In this document: piece by piece, positions 52,901 to 64,000 of the stretch
How the letters are laid out: every line of letters begins with the position of its first letter
How positions within the stretch are numbered: position 1 is the first letter of the stretch
Assembly (NCBI GenBank): GCA_009869945.1
Contig: WIXG01000170.1
Location: 1 to 64,000, forward strand
Direction: 5' to 3'
From: Mesaphorura yosii
Lineage: Eukaryota; Arthropoda; Collembola; Poduromorpha; Tullbergiidae
Length of the DNA: 64,000 bases
Notes under the pieces: model-generated
What the model was told of the DNA's origin: nothing
The model's database searches: none
Seen by the model: only the letters and a program-made list of their open reading frames with translations
Program-made: the position numbers and the translations under genes

Positions 52901-55900
52901 GTGTCTCCGTCCGTCGCAGCTCGCGAGTTTAGTGTCCATTGCAGAAAATGAAAAATTGGAGATTCTTAAGCACTAAGCCGACTGACCGTCCGTGGGAACA
53001 AAAGACGACTGCGACTGTCATTTTCCGTTTTTTCTTCTCGTGAGCGTGAACGCGAAAGGCGAGAGACCCTTTTCTTGGGTTTTTGGTCGGCAGACAATGT
53101 ACAATGGCCAAGATGGATGAATTCATCAATCGTGTATCGCAGTTCCAAATAATAACCAAAGGCATTATTCCAGCCTTCGGAATGCGAGTCAGGGGTTAAA
53201 GGTAAGGCTCGAAAAGGGTCCCGCTAGGCCATGAATGAATTCATATTTACATATTTTCAGGGATAGAAAGCGAGACTGCTTTCAGAATCAAGTTCTCAAA
53301 TGTTCAATGAAAATGTCACCGACGATAATGAAGTGGCATGGAAATGAAACGACAACGCAACGGGAAAATTATAAATTTCAGGTCTCGAGTGTCTGTGACA
53401 GCGACAGTGATGGTCTGGCAGACAGAGAGGGCTTGGTGGAGGATGAGCTCGAGCACTGTAAACAGTAAATATTGATTTAATATGCTCAATGCAATCTCGA
53501 GCCGCACGCCACAGACACAGTTACATTTACATTTGACTATTTCCGTGCCGAACTCAATTAACATAACCTGAGCTTTGCTTTGTCAGGCTCAATACAACAA
53601 ACAACTCAACGCAGGGTTCAAAGGTATTAAAATGCACCAAGATAAAGAGGAAAGAATTCTTTTACTGCGTGCACGGCTGATCGTTCACGGCTGCTCTTTT
53701 TATCGGCCTTGGTCAAGTTTTTCTAGCGTTGCCTTCAAATGGGAAACAAAAACACGTAATAATCGACAAACGGACGGATTCCTGAGATTAAACTCACACT
53801 CAACGGGCAGCAGGGTTAGAGAACCCATGCATATCTTGGCTCATCATCATTACGCTATTGCGCGAGAAGAACAGGACCTGAAAGTGCAGTGCAGCAGGAG
53901 GCATTCGTAATTGCTTCGCCAGTGCCAAGCCCATTACGACTTACGAGTGCTCGAATACTACAAAGAAGCATTTTAAGCTTGTATAAGTTTAAATGCATAA
54001 GCAATCCAACTCGATGCAGTGCAGAGAGCAGACAAGAAATCCATCCATCGTCTTCTTCTTCGTCTTTGCAAGGCAATTGAAAGCATGGCTGGTTTTTTCG
54101 CTTAAAGTAAAATAAATGACTGAGTGTCATGAATGAACTGAACTGAAATGAAACCGACAATTGCGTTATGGGAAGAGCCCCGTTCGCATTCCAATCCAAA
54201 ATAAATACATTTTCGATAACTTTGACTAAGAATTTTTATTTCGGGCACTCTTTTCAGATCTCTTGCTTTTTAAACGGAAAATTAAGCCTTGGCTTGCTTT
54301 GCAGCTTACAATGCACATGAGCGTGTGATTAAATCAAAATGTCGCCGATTAAATTTCATCTGTGTCATCAGTCCATCAAGTGTCAAAAGGGCAGCCGGCC
54401 CGCCCGACCCACGCAAATTTTGGGAAAGACAGTCTGGCAGCTTCGCTTGGCTTGATCAAAGGGAGTCAATTACTCAACAAGTCTGAATAATTTACGAGGC
54501 AGTAATTAAATATTTACATTCACCATGCTGGTGAGAAATCACTTTGCGTTCCTCGAGCCGTGTCGTGTCGTGATGCGTACGCGTACACGATTCAATAAAC
54601 ATGCACGATAAAAGTACAGAGCACAGCTCACAGCGGCGGCGGCAGCGGCAGGAAGGAACACGGAAGAGATGATGCGGGGAGAGAAGATCGAGCAGACAGG
54701 TGAAGAAGATTAATCCATTCCCCAAGCATTTTGTTGTGCATCTCATTACATGGCTGCAGCGCATAAACGCATCATCGCATAGCCTCTACCTGCGTTGCGT
54801 TGCCATTTTGCTAACCTCACGGATCCTTCAGCTACGCCAAGCGAGCACTGCTCTTCGATTTTAATTATTATCACTCCGTGACGTGGATTTTCGCAGAGAG
54901 TGAAAGCGGAGATGTGCACACGTGAATTTGACTTGCATTTTGGCATTTTGGGTGTTGCACGTCGACTTCTTCGTCATTATCATGAAAATATGCAATGATT
55001 TGGTGGAAATGTCGTGACATGCTCTTCCTTTCCTTCCTCATCTCGTTTCGTCCTTAGCGCAGCAGAAAGCAGCCCTGCATGTACTTTGCAGCACTTTGCA
55101 ACCTGGCAGATGATCGGCTCGCAAAATTGCGGACAGTTAATTGGACGGTTGGGCGGCCCACGAGGCCGATAATATCCGTATAAGTATAAATATTAGGCAC
55201 TTGAGCCAACGTGAAATTACGATTATGCTAAAAAGCGTGAGCACGTTGTTTTGGCTGCCTCGCGTTGGCTGTTGTTGGCTAATTTGCGTCGCGTCGTGTA
55301 GCGTAATTATTATTAATATTTACGTAATACTTGACGCGTTAAGCGTAACGCATAAAATGCGTGAAGTGTGTACTACGAAGGGAGTCCCGGAATAAATGTT
55401 AGCTTATAAAGTCTTACGCATTTATTTGAGTGCGGGCTCATCACGTCTTGGCACGATCCGGATGCAAGAAATCACGAAGAAATGCTTGCTTCGAGAAGGA
55501 ATTTCATGTAAAATTCACATAAATTCTGAGCCAGGAGCCATTCACACCTGCCTGCAATGCCCTGCCCTGCCACGGCCTTCTTCTTCACGCCTCGTATTCT
55601 TTCTGTACGGACTGATGAGATGCGTGAAGTAAATTCTTACCCACAACACGAGGCACATAATTCGCATTTCTCGATTCGCAGCAGCAGTAACAGTGCAGTA
55701 ATCCCAATCACAAAATCACAATCGCACGGCAATTTAAAAACTCGTCTTGGGTCCTGGGTGCATAAATCGGTCGTAAATTGACGACAATTGCGAGTGAGTG
55801 TCTGTCCATCGCTTCAATAACTCGTTTATGGCCGGGCGTCTTCACACTCAATGCCAATGCGACCAGGCGCTGCCTTGCTTTGCTGCATGTACGCAGAATG

Positions 55901-58900
55901 TCAATTACAATTACGGCCCATTAAACACATGTAGCCAGGAGCAGCAACAATTTCAATTGCAATTGCAATTAATTTCAAGGAGTTAATTATATTGCTCATC
56001 GCATCTTGTCTCTCTCTGCACTGGCACAAATGAACTTGAATTCCTCTGCATTGTAAATTATAAACGCGAAATGCGCGTACTGTAAACAATGCTCACTTAA
56101 CAACACAGACGAGTCGACAATTGACATTTATGTATGTGATTGACAAACCAACATGGATTTACGAGAGCCGAGCCGACGGCTGACCCACAGTCTTCATCGT
56201 GAAATTAACAAAAGATCTGCATCTGCATCCTTGTCTTCTTCTCGGCCGTACCGTGGCTAATAGGATTCGACAATGGCAAATGCCGAACCGGACCAGCCAA
56301 CCAAGGACGCACTGCATTTTTGCCGGGACAAAGTTAACGGGCCAATTTCACACCTTCTTTCGAGATTTGCACATTTTTGCACGAAATGACACAGCGAGCA
56401 ATAAATCTGACTTGACGCCGACTTGCCTTCTTTCAAAATTATCGTGTTCGAGCCAGAAAAACGTTGCTGTTTATTTTTCAGTGCAGAATTTTACGGTACG
56501 AGTTTCGCATTTCGCACTCACGCTCCCAAAAAGCCCATAAACTAGAAATTTATCAAATTTATTGCGCGCCCATTCGACAGCGTGTCGCAGGCTCAAGTGA
56601 CAGTAATAAAATGCATGGCTTTGGCTTTGTAGAGTTTTATGTCTTGTATTTTGCGAATATGGAAAATTGCATAACGCGTCTTCGAGTTAATGCGAATATA
56701 AATTATAAACAAGTGTGATGACGCGTCGCTCTTTCATTCAACGCTCTCGCGATGCTTCCTTCTCCTTCCCTTTTCTTCGCCAAATTCAGAAACTTGAAAG
56801 CCAGCTGGCTTGTCTTCTTGTCTTTGTCATCCCCGTCCTTTTGTTTCGTGTTTCGCAAACTCTTTGTTGGTTTTTGCTCATTAGAAAAGCCACAACCATC
56901 TTAATACGAATCTGTCACCATTCAAGGCAACGCGGCAACGGTGCGGCCGAGATACGCGGAAATCGCGATTTGCGAAAACGATTCATCACTTGCGAGATTA
57001 AGTTTCTATTTCGTGTTTATGTTTCTGCATTGTTGAAATTACCGGGCCAATTGAGTCTCGAGAGCGCATGTATGATTTGTCTGCGCTAATCGGAGCCCGA
57101 GCTGTATGATTAAATGGTTCTCAATTCGCCGTTCGCAAGAATGAAGGAAGGAAACGAATTCGCAATAGGTTTGACTGCTGCACGCCAGCGCCGCTAAATG
57201 CTAAATGCTAAAATTCCTACTGCAACTCAAAATTTTATGACCGTGCAACAATGCGCTGCAAATTGCCACAATTCATTGCCCAAATTGGCGATATTTGCAC
57301 GGTATGTAATTAGCCTACGAGTATTTTCCCGTTTTCTGAATTCGCATGTGCATTTTTACGGGGCTTTCGCAGGTAATTGCAATTGCTGCTGCACTCAGAC
57401 AAAGGAAATGGGTTTTTGACACCGTAAATCTAAATATAATCGACGCAGACAGTAATTTGTTTCAATTGTAGTGCAGCAGTGCAGCCCGCATAAAGTAAAT
57501 CAACATTGGAATTCATCGCGAACCGTTTAAGCAAATGGCAGGCGAAACGGGACGGGTTGCCAACACCAACAATTATGCGTCCTTTCCCAGGCCCAAGTAA
57601 TTATCGCGTCGAGACGGCTGTGCTTAGCAAAACGCGAATGCAAAACGCGTGCTATTAAAAACGCATTAAGAAAATGCGACTCAAAGTATTAAAATTCCTT
57701 TTCGTGGGGTTTGCTGGAGCAACCAGCAAGACAACGATTTCTCAACCAAACCAGCATTTGGCTTGCATGTTTGTGCGTGTTCATGAGTTCATGTTCGCTG
57801 TCACTCAAACCGTCAAGTCAGCCTCCGAGTGATGATGATGAACCCTCACTCGACTTGACTCGACTGACTTGACCTCTGCGCTGCTCTCCAAAATTGCACT
57901 GCACTTTTCGTCGCTCTGAACTTGTTTTCCCGTTGCGTTGCGTTGATTTGCCATTCGCCATTTGCAGTTTGAGATTTAACCCCGAGAACAAACTCAAATT
58001 CTCCTCGTCTTCTTCGTTTCCTCGTTAAATTTTATGCACTGCGCGTATTTTAATAAGCCAGCTGCCTGGCTGCCAACTCTGCTTGAATGTAAATTTAACC
58101 CACCTTTTGTACCTTCTATCACTTGATACTTGTGCAGTACGTGATTTACGAGGCAGGAGCGAAACGTGAAACATGTGCGATATTTTTCCTCCACCGGCCC
58201 AGAAAAGAAAATAAAAACGTCATAAAATGGCAGGCCTCTCCTCGACTTCTGCCTCACACGACTGAAAAAAGGCTGTAAATTATCTCGACACAAACTGTCA
58301 GCTTATATTTACTCTTTTTTTAATCCCAATTACAATTTTCCATGTCGAATCGCTTCGCGATCGTTCTCAGCACTGCGCTGCACTGCACTCGCTAAATTTA
58401 TTCATACGCAAAGGAATTCAAATTTCAAACTCTGCGTTTGAAAAACGATCAACGCAGAACGCAGAGCAAAAGATGCCAGATCTCTAATAATAAACTACCA
58501 CGGCTTAAAGCAGTGCGTTGACTTAACCCACATTTCGGACAAATTTATTACTTCTGGTTGGCGTAAAGCGTAACGTAGTTCATCTTCATATTTTTCAAAT
58601 TATTTGCATTTGCATTCGCAAATTACTGCATGAAATTTAATTACTCCACTCAATTAAATCAACTGCATTCTGCATTCCCATGTGGTAATTCCAATTTACT
58701 TCGATCCGTTCCGTTAATGCAGTTAAAGTGCCAATTACGCAGAAAAATATTAGCAATAGCCGAAGAATTTGCCAACTTGCGAATTCGCACACGATATGAT
58801 GAGTTGAAACGTTGAAAGCAGCGGAGATACGACACACGATTTACTTCAAAGTGCATTTAACATTTAGCATTCAGAATTTAATTTAATTCACGTTTAATGA

Positions 58901-61900
58901 ACAGATCTTATGAGCTCATCTTGCCATCAGCTGAATGGCTGCATCATGAAATTTGAATATTAAATGAGGATCCATTCTCGACTTGGCCATGTGCATGTAA
59001 ACATTTCTCTTCTCGGCCTCCAAGCACACGATGAGGATTATCCACGTCTTTCTTCTTTCTTTCTCTGGCAGGACAGGCAGGCAGAACAATGCATTTGGGT
59101 TAACACCCAGCCTGACTGACTTCTCCTTCTGTACATACATTTCCCACTTGAAGCGTTTCTATTTCATGACGACTTGAATATTGACTCGACATTAAGAGCA
59201 TATTTTTATCCTCTCGTCTTGTCTTGTCTTTTCTCGTCTCGCCACGCCATCATTTGCATTTAAAATGGTGCCTTTCTAAAAATACGAGTATGATTTCGAG
59301 CAGGATGCAATGTGCAATGTGCAACATTCAAATTATGCACGCCTGCCCGCATTTATTATACATTGCATTGCAGAAAATTAAAATTGGAGAAACGCTGGCA
59401 ATTAAGAACCATTTTTACTGCCCAGATCGTAAATTGAGGAATGATAATAAAGACGAACCTCAAATTACTGAACCGAGACATCAGTGCAAATAGCAAATAA
59501 AAAACACCAAATTGCAAATTAAAATAATGTTAATTAACTCGTACGAGGTTCTTGACATTAATCCCGCATCCTGATTCGAGCACACCTGCTCTGCTCTGCC
59601 CAATTGTCTCGAATTCGAATTCTGCTCTCGGACTCGGATCACAGATTTTAACGGCATGGTAACTAAAACGGAGTGCATGGCTCGTAAATTTCTGTACTAA
59701 AATTGAAATTGTGGTTCATTCCTTTTCCCATTCGCACGTGTAACACACCCAAAAGTACAAATAGCTCGAGATAAATGATCGCGACCAAGTACCGAGCACC
59801 AAGGACCGACCAGGTGCCATTCTTGTCGTCAGGCTCTGTTGCCAGTTCAATGAATGCAATGACTCAAAATGCGTCCCGTCCCCAAAATTACCATTGCGCA
59901 ATATCCTCAGTGCAACGAGCAGGAAGTTGGCCTGGCCTATCTTTGCTGTACTGCACAGATTTTCCATGCATTTCTGTTTGGGATTCGAATTTCGATCGCG
60001 ATGCAACACTCTGCACGAGTGTGAATATTTTTTGTGGTCGTGGCCAGCGCAGTTCCTTTTTGGTATTAATTTTCTGTGTTAGGTATTATTGCTATTGCCT
60101 GGACATCCTCTGTCACTGTCAACTGTCACCTCCATTCATTCCCTCTGCTCCTGCTCGCTCTCATTCCTCTGCCCGCACGGTGCAGTGAAGACTAGACCGG
60201 CGTGACCAGACGTTCACGCACAGGAATCTGGTGACATTCCCCACCAAACCGCGTTAGCCCATCATTCTTCTCTGTCGAGTTCCTGTTCCATCGTTCCATG
60301 CATGCATGCTCCATGCTTCGTGCCTACGATTCTCCGCTTTTGAATATTTATTAATTACTGCGATGCTTGGTGCTTGATGTCGATGTCTTTTCGAGTACGG
60401 TACGTTTTGCCGTACTAATTACAATATTTCGAGTACAGTACAGTTTTGATTGATGCGCTGCGCGTCCGAAGCTTCGAAATTCCGAACCATTGTATTTTAA
60501 TTTCAGAGTATGCATTTGAACTCCTGTCATGCCGTGTGGCGCGATTCAGGTGGAAATGAAAATGGCCGGAGATCTCATCACTTCACATTGCATCTCGGTC
60601 CGGGACATCATTTCCTATTTTCGTTCCGCACCAAGTGCCAGAGAATTAAAATTAGCATGCCGGACAAGCACTGCGTCGATGACAACGTCAAACGGAATTG
60701 GAATGACAGACTGCGAACTGAAAATGGACGTCGTGTATTAAATATTTAGAAGACGTTTGAATTTTAATTTCCGAGCCGAGCTCAGTGAACGTGGAATCGA
60801 TCGAACCGTGAATTAATTGCATTTGACGATTGGCGATTACTTCATTAAATTAGTGTCCACGTCAAGTCAAGGCAATCAGTGAGTCGAAAATGGCCCATTT
60901 TACTCGTAAATTAATTACGGCGAATTAGAAACGAAATGGATGGCCAATGGCCATGTATGGACACATTAAAAGTGAAGTTGTCAATCGGCAATCAGAGCCA
61001 GCCACAGAAAGTGAGCACTCAATTCATAATTCATGGACTTGTATTCAAAAGAAGTGCATTGCCGGTGAATGGAAGTCATTAAAATCAAGGCGAGTGGACG
61101 CTCGCACCGCCGTCCGTCGCACAAATTTGGTTAATTAGGAATAGTAAACAACGAAGGCCTGCTTAGGAATTCACAGCTTGCGTCGCGCGTCTTAATTAAT
61201 TGGTATTCACTCACCGTGCCTCGCATTCCAAATCCAAATGGCGGTCGAACTCGAATTATTGCGAAGATCAGTCGAAATGGGATGCAATCTTGCAAGGCGA
61301 TTGGCGATACAATCTGGGCGATGCGATGCGATGCGTGTCTTGGTCAATGAAATCCTCTTTTTTTAATTATTATTGTCATCGCATCGTCGTGCAGTCTCGA
61401 GCAGAGTTATGCAACACATTAACAAGTGGTAAGTAAAAGTATTTACATCTTCACACGACACGACACGGCAGGCAGGCAGACAGACGTGGTCGTAAAATTG
61501 ATCTTTAATTTGGTCTGACGTCCAAACGAGTTGCTGTTGCGTTGTTGTGTAATGGAGCAAGATCTTCTTTTTACGACCGCGCCGACCCTCCTCTTTGCAA
61601 TAAAATATTTATGATTATATTATTATTGACGGTGCAGCGCAGAGGTAGACCGAAGATGATTCGCAGATTGCAAATTGAGAAATTCAATCTTATGATGCGG
61701 CAGCAGGTTTCAGGTTTCTTGCTCTTCACATCTTCACGAGCATCCAAAGTCGGTCGGTCGATTTAAAGCCACTTTTTACGCGAATTCGCAATTCTGATTG
61801 TTTTGGTAATTTAATTTCGTCGAGCTGCACGGGATCCACGTCGGATTAGCGAACGGTGTAAATCTTCAAGTCTCCATTTTTTGCGAGCATCAAACCTAAA

Positions 61901-64000
61901 AAGACAAACCTCGGTTTTATGAACTGCCGTGCCGTGAATCGATCGTAAATTAGAATTATTGACTTTATGCCTTGGTTTTTGTGAATTAAACTCGCGGAAA
62001 GGACGCGAATTCGGTCAGTGTAACTGTATCGAGACGAAGGTCAACGCAATTTGCAATGCATAATTCAATTTTAGGCTTGCCAAGCAAGTAAGCATGAATG
62101 GACGGTCGAATTAATTATTAAAACTTTAATTTGCACCCACGTCGACGTGCTTTGAGTGCTAACATGCGGGTTACTCGTTGCTGGTGCCCAGATTACACGC
62201 TACATGCTACGATTAAGAATTTATTTCGGACTACAACCACAATGCTCGGCTTTTGCTTAATTAAACCGTGAACGCGGTCGAGTCATACAAATAACGAGTG
62301 CCAAGTTCAAGCTCAAGCTTACCTCAGTCTCGTCCGCAAATTGACATTTGCTCACTCCGCAGATTGCAAGCGCAAATTTCAGTGCTGATCCACATTAAGT
62401 AGTCTCGATCTCCATCGAGCGTTGAGCACAATAATTTAGTCCATTGCACAAATCAACTGCAACTCTTGTAGGATTTACGAGTGCTAATACTAAGCAATTA
62501 AATCACCGTAAAAAATTCACGTGTAAAAGCATAAATATGGCAGTTAAATTGTCAATTTGCAAGTAAAACGTCAGCTTCTATCGGCGGCACGCAAACGCAC
62601 GTGCACGGCCACGACTTGGGCTTCGGTCCGCGTATTTATGTTTAGTTTTTCGCACATTGAACTCGAGATTAACCTTGAAGCGGAATTGCAGATGAATTCA
62701 GTCGCGTTGCGCTCAGGCACTCAGTCCGCAAATTAAGAATTGTTTCTTGCAATCAGCACTTCACTTTCACGGGTTGACATGCCCGTCTTAGAATTTCTAA
62801 ATTTAGAATCAGAGTCCAGGAACTGAGTCGAGTTGGAACTCTTTGGAGTGAATGACTCACGGTCGTAATTCAGTCGATGATCGCGAGTGCACTGCGGATG
62901 GTCGAGTTTAGGACTGAGCACATCCGAGCACAAAGAGCAGCCGTCCGAGTTCTGTGCTGGCAGTGAGAAGATGGCGGAAGCCCGACCGACAGAGAAAAGT
63001 CTGTATTATTATTATAAAATGTTTAAAAAAGTTGGGCCATCCGCTCTTCCTTTCCTTTCTGCCTTTCCTTCTCCAGTAAGCAGTATTTAACTGCACTCAC
63101 CAAGCAGAACAGAGCAGAGTTTTGGATCTTGGGTCTCGGCAAAGATGAACCAAACCAAACTTCAACTCACTTCGTTCCCGTTCTCGTACTCGAGTATCGA
63201 GTTTGGGTTTGGGGTTTTTAGGAATTCCGTTCGCCTTCAACTCGCGGCAGTGTAGCGTTGGGTCGTCGGTCGTATTTTTAGTGTTACGGCACCTGCACGG
63301 CTGCACTGTGATGGAGCAGGCAGGGGTTTGGATTTGGGTTCGCTGCTTGGCTCGGCACGAAATTGTTGCTCTCGGTCGCACGACTGCCTAAGCTCCGTGT
63401 TTGAGTTGGTGAGGCCCGTTCAAAACAACTGGCAGGCAGGCAGGCATGGTCTGGTCTGGCTTCTGGCACTCATGAAAGTTGTATCTTGCACAGGCCAAGC
63501 CATACAAAGTATTTGCTTGGGGAAGATGCACTCGGTCGGACGGTCGGTCGGGTTGTGCAATGCAACAATGTTTCAGGAACGATCATCATCACGATCACAT
63601 CAGAGCGATGTACGGGCAAAAAGATGATGCATTTTGAAAGACTACCAAAGCTCAATTCATTTCGCGTACGCACTTGTGAGGTTGGGGTGCCCAGTCATAG
63701 TCGTGCAGCGCAAAGGTGCGTGTGTGCCTACACGCACAAATGGCAGGCATTCGCCTGATGCTGGGGCGCTTTCACGGACGGAGAAATAATCATCATATGG
63801 CATGAAATCATCGCGACATCATAAAAGAGATTGGTTTCGATCCGCCGCATACATACGACGGCGAGGAAAAGCCCTTTTGATTCGGTCGGTCGTGACAATT
63901 TTTCATGCATGTGTTCATCTTAACGTGTTAAATGTCCCGGACCTCGATGAGTGCAGATGAAAGTGTGAACAAACCGCAGCGCCGATGACAATGGACTGAA
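46965..64000. other. Gene-poor 17 kb region upstream of the latrophilin start exon
   Basis: No reading frame here has a supported domain, consistent splice sites or a family match. Minus-strand donor-like sequences (for example GTGAGT at about 63102-63097 and 61216-61211, and GTAAGC at about 62323-62318) could belong to latrophilin 5' UTR exons, because the exon at 46964 begins with an acceptor. Otherwise the region consists of AT-rich DNA with many degenerate short-word repeats. Confidence 0.4.

Noticed and set aside
55930..55985. Tandem AATTGC repeats considered as a satellite or CRISPR-like array
   Set aside because: Very short degenerate repeat without regular spacers; typical of this genome's cryptic simplicity.

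Overview
This is animal nuclear DNA, most likely from an arthropod and perhaps a crustacean. The genes are split by spliceosomal introns with GT/AG ends, many only about 55-100 bases long. The Mondo and latrophilin proteins look closest to what I recall of the insect Mondo and Cirl families. I cannot name the species. No prokaryotic gene, transposon, rRNA, tRNA or CRISPR array was recognised. I assembled exon chains by hand from reading-frame phase, splice sites and family motifs. Every chain reported as complete sums to a multiple of three.

Layout from left to right: (1) 1-2063, minus strand: a secreted pancreatic-type lipase whose 3' end runs off the window. (2) 3478-5923, plus strand: PFKFB (6-phosphofructo-2-kinase/fructose-2,6-bisphosphatase), with two phase-compatible alternative first coding exons. 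(3) 6571-10092, minus strand: a 13-exon HEAT-repeat protein whose C-terminal third resembles HEATR6. (4) 13729-26081, plus strand: Mondo (MLXIP/ChREBP family), 14 coding exons with a 6.1 kb first intron. (5) 28194-29295, plus strand: a Bax-inhibitor-1/Lifeguard (TMBIM) membrane protein. (6) 29753-30543, minus strand: a two-exon, 239-residue protein I do not recognise. (7) 32999-46945, minus strand: latrophilin/Cirl, an adhesion GPCR with 16 coding exons and 1,343 residues. The remaining 17 kb, to 64000, contains no gene I can support. It probably holds 5' untranslated exons, introns and regulatory DNA of latrophilin.

Two neighbours belong to one physiology. PFKFB sets fructose-2,6-bisphosphate and so glycolytic flux. 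Mondo, with its partner Mlx, is the sugar-responsive transcription factor of animals. CACGTG sites lie upstream of and inside PFKFB exon 1 and in Mondo intron 1. Two gene pairs are convergent with potentially overlapping 3' ends: PFKFB/HEATR6-like and TMBIM/unknown gene. The long non-coding stretches are rich in degenerate repeated words (forms of TTCGCAATT, TTGCAAATTGC, AAGCCAAG, CTGCACTGCA, GAGTCGAGTC). This is cryptic simplicity rather than recognisable transposons.
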